6,515 nucleotides of DNA from Alphaproteobacteria bacterium (GCA_017450545.1 JAFSTL010000094.1:1-6515); one strand, 5' to 3'. Positions 1-5,434 are shown, counted from the stretch's first letter. Notes: generated by a model not told the origin, from the sequence alone. Program-made: numbers and translations.

Positions 1-651
1 TCTGGCGCAATATTGAGTCATATAATGTGCAAAGGGATGAATAGGTCTTTAGTGAAAGTCATTTTCGGTGGTTTTAGCTCACAAAACGACATAGCGAATA
101 GACACGAGAAGCAAACTCAACAAAACGTAAAACTATGTAGTACTGAAGACGCCGGATTTATACTGCAAAATGCAAATTCAGTCATAATTGTTCCGGGATA
201 CGGTATGGCAGTTGCGCAGGCTCAGCATGTTATAAAAGATATTGCAGATAAACTTAAATCTAAGGATATATCTGTTAAATATGCAATCCATCCGGTCGCC
301 GGACGTATGCCGGGACATATGAACGTATTGCTGGCGGAAGCAAATATACCCTATGAAGATGTTTTTGAACTGGATGATATAAATCATGAATTTGGGCAAA
401 CAGACGTCGCTATAGTAATTGGGGCGAATGATATAACAAATCCGGCAGCGAAGGATGATCCAGCATCACCAATATACGGCATGCCTGTCCTGGATGTTGA
501 AAAAGCGGGCACAGTATTGTTCATAAAGCGCTCGCTGGGTTCAGGTTATGCAGGAATAGAAAACCAGCTCTTCTATAGAGAAAATACAATGATGGTCTTA
601 GGTGATGCGAAACAAGTCTGCGAGGGAATAGCAAAATCGATGCAAAGCTGA
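1..651 (+). CDS. pntB: NAD(P) transhydrogenase subunit beta, C-terminal part (5' end outside window)
   Basis: The reading frame is open from base 1 and ends at TGA 649-651, giving the last 216 residues. PntB is normally about 460 residues, so a little over half lies upstream. The fragment begins in the final membrane/linker region (GMNRSLVKVIFGGF) and continues through domain III, the NADP(H)-binding lobe on the cytoplasmic face. Visible family signatures are the nucleotide-binding GYGMAVAQAQ (fragment residues 66-75), HPVAGRMPGHMNVLLAEA (97-114), GANDITNPAA (141-150) and GSGYAGIENQLFY (180-192). By family knowledge PntB works with PntA in the inner membrane, coupling proton import to hydride transfer from NADH to NADP+. 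The linker before domain III (about residues 26-50) is poorly conserved, as usual. The gene converges on the minus-strand gene at 716-1576. Identification is secure; whether pntA lies upstream cannot be seen. Confidence 0.97.
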   Translation, partial: SGAILSHIMCKGMNRSLVKVIFGGFSSQNDIANRHEKQTQQNVKLCSTEDAGFILQNANSVIIVPGYGMAVAQAQHVIKDIADKLKSKDISVKYAIHPVAGRMPGHMNVLLAEANIPYEDVFELDDINHEFGQTDVAIVIGANDITNPAAKDDPASPIYGMPVLDVEKAGTVLFIKRSLGSGYAGIENQLFYRENTMMVLGDAKQVCEGIAKSMQS

Positions 652-668
652 AATAAGTTCTAAATCCA

Positions 669-704
669 TGGATGGAGAATTGAACGCAAAAATCTCTCCA
701 TCCA
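669..704. terminator. Inverted repeat between convergent genes, possible bidirectional terminator
   Basis: TGGATGGAGA (669-678) and TCTCCATCCA (695-704) form a perfect 10-bp stem with a 16-nt loop. It lies midway between the pntB stop (651) and the stop of the minus-strand gene (716-718), where a shared terminator is expected. Neither flank has a real U-tract, so it would be a weak intrinsic terminator at best. A short palindrome ATCCATGGAT (665-674) overlaps the left arm. Confidence 0.4.
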
Positions 705-715
705 AAATATAAGAA

Positions 716-1576
716 TTATGCGCTTTGTTCCGCCAAACCTTGCTCAATGTTATTGGCGCCAAAATTGGCTATGTCTAACCGAAACGCCGGAGCAGGGGAT
801 TCCTCATTTGTCTCCTCTAGCATTTTGTTTGCTAAATTGTTCTCATCCAAATATGTCTTCTCTGCTGGTTCCCGTACCTCTATGCTTCCCATCGCGTATG
901 ACGGCGCAGGAGTTCCTTCGTTCTTGAATGAATTCAAAAATTCGTCCAAAGCGCCAGCACTGATGTATTTTTCAACATCTAAACGCGACTTATGTATTCG
1001 CTCTAGCACATCTCCCATGACTAGTCTTTCGTTAAGACATGCGCGTTGGTTCATCTTTAACACCAGATTATCCAGCAAATCCTTTGTCGTATTTTTTCCA
1101 TTATCCAAAAGAATCATTTGCATCAGATTTTCCAGTATCACATAGTTGAAATTGCTAACATCCAGCCTGTTAAAATAATCAACAATGTCCTCATCTTGCC
1201 CTCGACCAGTTGTTATCAACAAATCGTTATTGATTCCATCTAAAGCCTGCTCTATTGCACGATTCTTCGGATTTCCAGGAACGTACACATCGCGTTTGTC
1301 AAAAATATGTATACCTGCCGCCTTTTTATTGATATAATTCTTGACCGACGCTTGCCCTAACTTGCGAATATTTTCAATCGATTCAGCAAACATTTCTTTA
1401 TCCAATCCCAATTTTTCTATAATGTTGTGCTTTTCATAATGAGCATTAAATCGATTGTTATAAGTCGCAGCATACCGATTTCCCGGCGTTTCTAATTCTT
1501 GATAATCCACGGCTTTGACGCTGGACACCAACATCGGCAACGCAGCCAAAACAAAGCATCTTTTTCCTATTTTCAT
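716..1576 (-). CDS. Hypothetical secreted protein with Sec signal peptide
   Basis: This encodes 286 residues and I do not recognise the family. The N-terminus is a typical signal peptide: basic K2, K5, R6, a hydrophobic core over about residues 7-19 (CFVLAALPMLVSS), then VKA at 20-22 followed by VD, a good signal-peptidase I site with V at -3 and A at -1. The mature part of about 264 residues has no further membrane segment. It looks largely helical and Asn/Leu/Glu-rich, and its C-terminal 70 residues are rich in Pro, Ala and Glu, suggesting a flexible tail. The start is supported by AGGA about 7 nt upstream (minus strand AGGAATTGTTATG). It lies 49 bp downstream of the -1 frame extension of the phage-like gene, on the same strand, with no terminator seen between, so co-transcription is possible. 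A periplasmic or secreted role is likely; function is unknown. Confidence 0.8.
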   Translation of the reverse strand: MKIGKRCFVLAALPMLVSSVKAVDYQELETPGNRYAATYNNRFNAHYEKHNIIEKLGLDKEMFAESIENIRKLGQASVKNYINKKAAGIHIFDKRDVYVPGNPKNRAIEQALDGINNDLLITTGRGQDEDIVDYFNRLDVSNFNYVILENLMQMILLDNGKNTTKDLLDNLVLKMNQRACLNERLVMGDVLERIHKSRLDVEKYISAGALDEFLNSFKNEGTPAPSYAMGSIEVREPAEKTYLDENNLANKMLEETNEESPAPAFRLDIANFGANNIEQGLAEQSA

Positions 1577-1625
1577 AACAATTCCTGTTTTCTATTAAAA
1601 AACCTCACTGAATAAGTCTACACCA

Positions 1626-1747
1626 TCATTCATCGCGATGCAATACGCTTTGGCATATTTTTTTGTTAAAAACTTCATCGCCAATCATTTCGGTGACAAT
1701 GTTCAGCATCTTCGAAATAATATTGTAAAAATGTTCGATGTTAAAGT
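1626..1747 (-). other. -1 frame C-terminal extension of the gene at 1703-2491
   Basis: In the frame entered by a -1 slip at 1748-1754, 40 sense codons run to TGA 1626-1628. The peptide begins HFNIEHFYNII and ends CQSVLHRDE, with a hydrophobic/helical look (ISKMLNIVTEMI), more protein-like than the 0-frame tail. Equivalent explanations are a programmed frameshift, a one-base loss (A8 to A7) that truncated the gene, or a sequencing error. A 40-codon open stretch in AT-rich DNA can arise by chance perhaps one time in twenty by my rough estimate, so openness alone is only suggestive. Confidence 0.45.
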
Positions 1748-2491
1748 GTTTTTTTGAGCGGAGGTTGAGTAATAGTTGTAATTGTGCAGCACAAACTTTA
1801 CCGCACCATTGCAAATATCGTCCTCCAGCGTCGATAGCAAGCCTATGACAATGTCCTTGGAAATCTTGACTTTTTGCGTTTGAAGAGCATCCCTCGCCGA
1901 AATCACACGCAGATACGGTTCTGTGCGAGCATTCGTTCCGACATAAAACAGATACGGCTGAATGTCAGAAAGCTTTATTCCTGGATAATATATCCCAGCA
2001 AAAAGGTGTGCATCCGACTTAGTCATAAAAATTTCACTTTGCTCATTGGTTTTGTCGGGATAATTCGGTATTCGTTTAGATACATTTTGAATTTTGAACA
2101 TTTTTTTAAAGATGACTGGATTTTTGATAAATATTGTTTTGTCAACATTTTTTTCTGATTGAAAATCCAAAAATTCAATATCGACCTCTGAAACCATATT
2201 TTTCATTAAAATTTCCGAGCCGTCGTACAACTTTTTCTGCATAACAAAATCCTGACCACTTGGCGAAGTCCTATAGCCAGCGGAGATTGTTACGTCCGGA
2301 AATATCGCCCTAGAAGTCAACATGCAACGCATTTTTATGTATTCAGGGGCAGTCTCTTCAAATATATTTTCGGTTTCATCACTATTTCCTATAACAAAAA
2401 CAGTATTATATTTGTCGATATCCGTATACCCATTGACAAACGGCTTGCTTACAAAACTTGTTCTCGGGATTTTAACATAACTTCTGCTCAT
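1703..2491 (-). CDS. Hypothetical protein, second gene of phage-tail-like pair (0-frame product)
   Basis: The 0-frame product has 262 residues; the family is not recognised. There is no signal peptide or membrane segment, and the composition suggests a soluble beta-rich protein, with aromatic-rich stretches such as AGIYYPGIKLSD (165-176) and QPYLFYVGTNARTEPYLRV (178-196). The start is firm: ATG overlaps the stop of the upstream gene as ATGA (2488-2491), and GGAGG lies about 6 nt before it (minus strand GGAGGTGTAAAATG), so translation is probably coupled. Its last 14 residues after K248-equivalent look arbitrary and end at TGA 1703-1705. At residues 246-248 the codons CAA AAA AAC contain a canonical -1 slippery heptamer, and the -1 frame then stays open for 40 codons to 1626. 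The full product would have about 288 residues. Given its neighbour, a virion or tail-assembly role is plausible but unproven. Confidence 0.75.
   Translation of the reverse strand: MSRSYVKIPRTSFVSKPFVNGYTDIDKYNTVFVIGNSDETENIFEETAPEYIKMRCMLTSRAIFPDVTISAGYRTSPSGQDFVMQKKLYDGSEILMKNMVSEVDIEFLDFQSEKNVDKTIFIKNPVIFKKMFKIQNVSKRIPNYPDKTNEQSEIFMTKSDAHLFAGIYYPGIKLSDIQPYLFYVGTNARTEPYLRVISARDALQTQKVKISKDIVIGLLSTLEDDICNGAVKFVLHNYNYYSTSAQKNTLTSNIFTILFRRC
1748..1754 (-). promoter_or_regulatory. Slippery heptamer A AAA AAC, candidate -1 frameshift site
   Basis: On the minus strand the 0-frame codons are GCT CAA AAA AAC ACT, which places A AAA AAC in the exact X XXY YYZ phase needed for tandem -1 slippage. 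After slippage, decoding continues at CAC into the 40-codon extension. I see no Shine-Dalgarno-like stimulator in the 10-15 nt upstream and no strong stem-loop just downstream, so the usual bacterial stimulators are not evident. Confidence 0.4.
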
Positions 2492-4011
2492 TTTACACCT
2501 CCGTTAAGATATATATTCATTGCTTCTATAATTTTTTTCTCACAATGAGCAATTTTTAGCGGTTTCGTTTCAATTTGTATTTTTGTTTGATGCTCATTAA
2601 GAAAATTATTTATCAATGTTTTATAATTATCTTTATTGATTTTGTTTTCTCGTTTTTGTTCTGAAATGAATTGTAAAAGTTTGTTATACTGCGTGTCCGC
2701 TTCGTTGCTAACTGCAATATCTGCAATAACGTCTTCTGGAATAATAACTTGCGGTTTTTCATCAGGAAGAGCTATATTTATTGTATCTTCATTATTTCGA
2801 AAGTCATAGCTAAATGCTCGAGCTTTGAGTTTCAGTGTGCGTTTATTTGAATCAAATTCCCGCTCAATTTTAACGATTTTATAGCTTTTATTACGCAATT
2901 TTATCCAATCTTTAGTGCTTAAATTACCTGTCGTTTCGTTTTCAATCAGTTCGCAAGAAATTTCGATATTTCTCCAAGATGAAATCAGAAAATCCGCAAC
3001 AGACTTGACAATGCTATTTAAAATAGCATTTCCATTTTTATTTCTGAAAAAACTGGTATCATTTGCATTTTCAACATATTCTTGCACATTTTTTAAATTG
3101 ATGTTCAATGTTTTGCATGCGCCTTTATAGCCGCTCTTATGAGCAAAAATATTAACGCAAATGCTTTCATACATATACTGTTCAAAATCCCACGAAAGCA
3201 ACAATCTATTTTCGTAAATATGTTTTCTTAAATATATTTTGGGGATTGACTTATCAATGACTATCGCAGGAAAGTCTTGCATTGACATTTTGCGCAGTCG
3301 TGAACTTGCAATTGTGTATTTTGTCGGCGTTGTTTTTTCTGAACAATTGTTTTTTGAACGAATACGGTCACCAAACTCCGGCCATGAATTTTCAAGTTTC
3401 TTGGGAGTGAGGGTATTTATTCGCGACATTTTAAACCTTTTTTCAATCTTTGTTGAGATTGGAATCAAGCCATCTCGCCTTGAAATCCAGGCAGCACTTA
3501 GCCGAAGGTTTACCTCAGTAAGCGGAGCATCAACCGCTCGTTCAAATTTCAAGGTTCCATCAACGATATGTTCATCGATTTCAACCGGCTGAGTCGTCGG
3601 CGATTTGATATCGGAAAGCACTTTTTCCCCTGTTCGCAAAAACTCTTCAGTCGAAATTTTCGTAAACAAATCGGGATTTTCTTCCTTAAATTTTTCAACA
3701 ATATCTGCGAACTCTCGGCGTATTTTTTCAGGACAAAAATCGCCCCTTATGTCAGTCGTCAGCTCTATTTCCATAAACTCATGAGTGAGGGCAATACTGC
3801 AAACTTTGCCTTTAAAGAACAAAACACCATCACGAAGTATATCGCAAAATTCCAACTGATTTAGCGATTTATATTCACTGTGATGAAGACGTATAACAGC
3901 TTTCGGATACTCCCCCTCCGCTTCAAGGAGGTATATATTCGTGACCTTTTGCGCTTCGATTCCGGCTGTTGCAGATTCGGAATTTTTAAAAATACAAGTA
4001 ATTTTTGACAT
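2488..4011 (-). CDS. Putative phage tail hub/baseplate-like protein
   Basis: This encodes 507 residues. I do not recognise a named family with certainty. Features that recall tail hub or baseplate proteins are an N-terminal beta-rich module with CDILRDGVLFFKGKV (56-70), like the 'function, then extra transformation G-x-V' strand pattern of hub domains; a middle segment with LRLSAAWISRRDGLIPI (169-185) and ENSWPEFGDRI (207-217); and near residues 367-400 a D-W-I-x-L-x-N-K-S-Y-x-I-V-x-I-E pattern followed by TLKLKA, typical of the closing beta strands of such proteins. The last 90 residues (about 418-507) are charged and helical. The start at 4011 has AAGGAAG about 7 nt upstream. The gene heads a minus-strand pair and overlaps the next start by ATGA. 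No capsid, terminase or other tail genes are in the window, so it may be a remnant or a domesticated module. The ORF is secure; the function is inference. Confidence 0.7.
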   Translation of the reverse strand: MSKITCIFKNSESATAGIEAQKVTNIYLLEAEGEYPKAVIRLHHSEYKSLNQLEFCDILRDGVLFFKGKVCSIALTHEFMEIELTTDIRGDFCPEKIRREFADIVEKFKEENPDLFTKISTEEFLRTGEKVLSDIKSPTTQPVEIDEHIVDGTLKFERAVDAPLTEVNLRLSAAWISRRDGLIPISTKIEKRFKMSRINTLTPKKLENSWPEFGDRIRSKNNCSEKTTPTKYTIASSRLRKMSMQDFPAIVIDKSIPKIYLRKHIYENRLLLSWDFEQYMYESICVNIFAHKSGYKGACKTLNINLKNVQEYVENANDTSFFRNKNGNAILNSIVKSVADFLISSWRNIEISCELIENETTGNLSTKDWIKLRNKSYKIVKIEREFDSNKRTLKLKARAFSYDFRNNEDTINIALPDEKPQVIIPEDVIADIAVSNEADTQYNKLLQFISEQKRENKINKDNYKTLINNFLNEHQTKIQIETKPLKIAHCEKKIIEAMNIYLNGGVK

Positions 4012-4066
4012 TGCGTCTTCCTTTCTATAAAAAAATTGATTATTTGGAGGAGATAAGTGAGGTTTC

Positions 4067-4076
4067 GGGGGGGGGG
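4067..4076. repeat. Homopolymer of ten G
   Basis: Ten consecutive G are followed directly by CGCCCC, so 4073-4082 is the perfect palindrome GGGGCGCCCC. In an AT-rich genome a G10 tract is unusual and is expected to slip during replication. It lies 56 bp upstream of the operon start at 4011, on the leader side. Its length may vary between cells or be misjudged in assembly. Confidence 0.85.
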
Positions 4077-4141
4077 CGCCCCGCGCGGTACTTTACTTTT
4101 TCGTGATGTTTTTACGGAGCAACCACGCGACTGCGCCCCCC
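4071..4141. repeat. Stem-loop 1: GC-rich imperfect inverted repeat
   Basis: GGGGGGCGC (4071-4079) pairs perfectly with GCGCCCCCC (4133-4141). After a small internal loop, CGCGCGGT (4082-4089) pairs with ACCACGCG (4122-4129) with one mismatch. The loop of about 32 nt (4090-4121) is AT-rich. The short palindrome at 4073-4082 is a competing fold. Confidence 0.65.
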
Positions 4142-4199
4142 TGTCAAGGTCTCGACGATTAGTCGAGAGCGCGCGACCAGCGCAGGCGTACCTTGACAG
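4141..4199. repeat. Stem-loop 2: T-shaped inverted repeat with two internal hairpins
   Basis: The outer arms CTGTCAAGGT (4141-4150) and ACCTTGACAG (4190-4199) are a perfect 10-bp match, and the pairing resumes after one mismatch (CCC 4137-4139 with GGG 4201-4203). Inside are two smaller hairpins: CTCGAC/GTCGAG (4151-4156/4162-4167, loop GATTA) and a weaker GCGC/GCGC (4171-4174/4180-4183). The predicted fold is a three-way junction. It is not a tRNA: no acceptor end or T-loop sequence is present. Confidence 0.7.
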
Positions 4200-4205
4200 A
4201 GGGAG

Positions 4206-4242
4206 GCTCGAAATATTTCGCATCGAGCAAAATATTTCGAGC
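4206..4242. repeat. Stem-loop 3: perfect 13-bp inverted repeat
   Basis: GCTCGAAATATTT (4206-4218) and AAATATTTCGAGC (4230-4242) match perfectly across an 11-nt loop. The left arm also sits in the smaller palindrome CGAAATATTTCG (4209-4220), so AAATATTTCG occurs twice in direct orientation and alternative pairings exist. Confidence 0.85.
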
Positions 4243-4243
4243 A

Positions 4244-4290
4244 GTGGCGCGATGTGGTAAAATTTTCAGGAGGATACCACATCGCGCCAC
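4244..4290. repeat. Stem-loop 4: perfect 16-bp inverted repeat with SD/anti-SD-like loop
   Basis: GTGGCGCGATGTGGTA (4244-4259) and TACCACATCGCGCCAC (4275-4290) are exact reverse complements. The 15-nt loop (4260-4274) reads AGGAGGA at its end on the plus strand and starts UCCUCC on a minus-strand transcript, i.e. a Shine-Dalgarno or anti-Shine-Dalgarno sequence depending on strand. There is no U-tract on either side, so this is not an intrinsic terminator. It starts one base after stem-loop 3 ends. Confidence 0.9.
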
Positions 4291-4400
4291 AGCGCACGCG
4301 CAGACAAGCTCACAAGTCTTCGGAATGTTCAATTGAAGTTTCCATAGAGACGTTCACTCGGAGATTTTTCCTTGAAGTGCTCCCTCCTCCCTACACAACC

Positions 4401-4430
4401 ATTCTCCCACAGACATATCACACCTGTCAA
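4401..4430 (-). promoter_or_regulatory. Candidate sigma70-type promoter for the minus-strand operon
   Basis: On the minus strand a consensus -35 TTGACA (4425-4430) is followed after 18 bp by GAGAAT (4401-4406), a 4/6 match to TATAAT. Transcription would begin near 4394 and run about 380 nt through all four stem-loops before the start codon at 4011. It begins just after the minus-strand terminator described at 4435-4484, a layout that isolates this operon from upstream minus-strand transcription. Confidence 0.45.
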
Positions 4431-4434
4431 CAAC

Positions 4435-4484
4435 AAAAAAGTCCCATACGGTATATGGTAGGACTGCTAACCTTATTCAAGGTT
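4435..4484 (-). terminator. Minus-strand tandem hairpins with U6 tract, intrinsic terminator without a visible gene
   Basis: Read on the minus strand, AACCTTgaatAAGGTT (4484-4469, 6-bp perfect stem) is followed after 4 nt by a second hairpin (4464-4441; CCATA/TATGG plus GTC/GAC with a bulge, loop TACCG) and then six T (4440-4435). This resembles the 3' end of a bacterial small RNA or an attenuator. No minus-strand gene lies upstream of it (to the right) in this window. On the plus strand there is no T-tract. Confidence 0.55.
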
Positions 4485-4524
4485 GACCGAAACAGCGAAC
4501 ACATCCCTCACGCATCTGAAGCTA

Positions 4525-4553
4525 TTGCGATGATAAGTGCTTTATGTTAGAAT
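4525..4553 (+). promoter_or_regulatory. Sigma70-type promoter of the SIMPL gene
   Basis: TTGCGA (4525-4530) and TAGAAT (4548-4553) are separated by exactly 17 bp, 4/6 and 5/6 matches to consensus. Transcription would start near 4560, giving a leader of about 30 nt that contains GGAGG (4580-4584), 6 nt before the ATG at 4591. Confidence 0.6.
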
Positions 4554-4590
4554 GAGACATATGGGCAAAGGCTAGTGGCGGAGGAACCGG

Positions 4591-5301
4591 ATGAATTATC
4601 AAAATATAGCAATAGGAACGCTAATAGCGACAGTAATTGGCGCGGTAGGGTATAGAGGAATTGCAGTAATGAAGGAGCAGAGTTCGTATATCACAACGAA
4701 TGGATTATCAGATAGAAACGTTGTATCGGACACAGCAGTATGCGACCTGAAGATTGTCGTGGAAGGACACACGATACAAGAGGCACAAGAAAAAATGAAA
4801 AAAGATTACGATAAAGTAATCCAATTTTTAACAAAAGAAGGAATAACGAAAGAAGAGATAGCGGATACAGACTCGTATATAGAAGATAAATATCGCTGGG
4901 GAAATCGTGAAAAAGAGAAGATAGCTCGCTATGAAATGAGCGACACAATAAACATAAAGTCAACACGAGTTACAAAAATAAAAGAATTAAGGTCAAAATT
5001 GACAGAACTCACAAGTCAAGGAATAAATATAACAAATAACACACGGTATTATTATAAAAATTTTGATAAACTGCGCATAGAAATGATGAAAGAGGCAGCT
5101 AAAGATTCGGAAAATCGTGCACACAACGTTGCTGAGTCTGTCGGAGCCACAATTGCAGGCATACGGAACCTGAAGAGCGGGCGATTCTCAATATCTCCTG
5201 AAGATTCAAACTACACAAACGTCGATGAATGGGCGGAAGAACATTCCATAAAAAAACGAATTAGAGTTATCGTAACCGGAACATTTAATCTGAAGCGTTA
5301 A
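4591..5301 (+). CDS. SIMPL (DUF541) domain-containing, membrane-anchored periplasmic protein
   Basis: This encodes 236 residues. A hydrophobic segment (about residues 6-25, IAIGTLIATVIGAVGYRGIA) acts as a signal anchor, leaving the rest outside the inner membrane. The remainder fits the SIMPL/DUF541 family: TTNGLSDRNVVSDTAVCDLKIVVEG (about 35-59, normally V-x-G-x-S-E-R-x-V-x-A-D-x-A), FLTKEGITKEEI (79-90), RYEMSDTINIKSTRV (114-128), then the helical AAKDSENRAHNVAESVGA block (about 169-186) and the closing strand IRVIVTGTFNL. The length is normal for the family. The family includes E. coli YggE, linked to oxidative stress, but its biochemical role is not settled. The start has GGAGG at 6-nt spacing and a promoter at 4525-4553; the gene is apparently monocistronic. 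A stem-loop follows at 5329-5363. Confidence 0.88.
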   Translation: MNYQNIAIGTLIATVIGAVGYRGIAVMKEQSSYITTNGLSDRNVVSDTAVCDLKIVVEGHTIQEAQEKMKKDYDKVIQFLTKEGITKEEIADTDSYIEDKYRWGNREKEKIARYEMSDTINIKSTRVTKIKELRSKLTELTSQGINITNNTRYYYKNFDKLRIEMMKEAAKDSENRAHNVAESVGATIAGIRNLKSGRFSISPEDSNYTNVDEWAEEHSIKKRIRVIVTGTFNLKR

Positions 5302-5328
5302 AAGATACAGATATCTCGCGATTTTATA

Positions 5329-5363
5329 AGATAGCGACGGACAAGCAAAAACCATCGCTATCT
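5329..5363. terminator. Stem-loop downstream of the SIMPL gene, possible terminator
   Basis: AGATAGCGACGG (5329-5340) pairs with CCATCGCTATCT (5352-5363) across an 11-nt loop with one mismatch (C-A) on the plus strand; on a minus-strand transcript that position is a G-U wobble. It lies 28 bp after the SIMPL stop, where a terminator is expected, but lacks a U-tract. The IS1-like element begins 4 bp further on, so any original U-tract may have been displaced. Confidence 0.4.
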
Positions 5364-5367
5364 ATCT

Positions 5368-5388
5368 GAGGAATTCACTTTAGCAATG
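5368..5388 (+). repeat. Left terminal inverted repeat of the IS1-like element
   Basis: This is a 21-bp end that matches the right end at 20 of 21 positions (A for G at base 5). It contains TTCACTTTAGCAATG, and a promoter -35 candidate lies within it. Confidence 0.85.
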
Positions 5389-5402
5389 TAGTATGGTAAG
5401 AT
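5374..5402 (+). promoter_or_regulatory. Candidate transposase promoter starting inside the left inverted repeat
   Basis: TTCACT (5374-5379) and TAAGAT (5397-5402) are 17 bp apart, each 4/6 to consensus, and TGG directly before the second gives an extended -10. Transcription would start about 25 bp before the transposase ATG at 5435, which has AGGGA at 5426-5430. A promoter in the left end is usual for IS1 elements. Confidence 0.4.
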
Positions 5403-5434
5403 CATAAGGCAAAGTTTGATTTATCAGGGATGTT

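Larger units (their letters stand above)
4012..4590. other. 579-bp non-coding divergent region with structured GC-rich block
   Basis: It separates the divergently read minus-strand operon (start 4011) and the SIMPL gene (start 4591). Bases 4061-4300 are about 58% G+C by my count, much richer than the flanks, and consist almost entirely of four adjacent inverted repeats. Bases 4291-4400 have no gene I can support; they include a palindrome TTCAATTGAA (4328-4337) and a pyrimidine-rich run around 4379-4392. Bases 4401-4553 carry candidate promoters and a terminator. Open frames here on either strand lack ribosome-binding sites and protein-like composition. Confidence 0.8.

Noticed and set aside
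747..1145. A 132-codon plus-strand frame opposite the secreted-protein gene
   Set aside because: It is antisense to a gene with a good signal peptide and ribosome-binding site; a shadow of that gene.
4141..4199. Possible tRNA or hammerhead ribozyme because of the three-way fold
   Set aside because: No T-loop GTTCRA box or acceptor-like end, and no conserved hammerhead core (CUGAUGA, GAAA) on either strand.
3861..4223. A 120-codon minus-strand frame overlapping the start of the 507-residue gene
   Set aside because: It is out of frame with a well-supported gene, its N-terminal part only reads through the inverted repeats, and its composition is Arg/Ser-rich and artificial.
4244..4290. Rho-independent terminator
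   Set aside because: The stem is strong, but no T-tract follows on plus and none on minus.
4254..4550. A 98-codon plus-strand frame from GTG, with a C-terminal stretch vaguely like a transposase end
   Set aside because: It starts inside the right side of hairpin arm 4244-4259, has no ribosome-binding site before the GTG, and contains the minus terminator and the SIMPL promoter. The resemblance is too weak to call a gene or relic.
4691..4966. A 91-codon minus-strand frame, hydrophobic and Leu/Ser-rich
   Set aside because: It is exactly antisense to the A-rich SIMPL coding region, which produces Leu/Phe/Ser-rich shadows.
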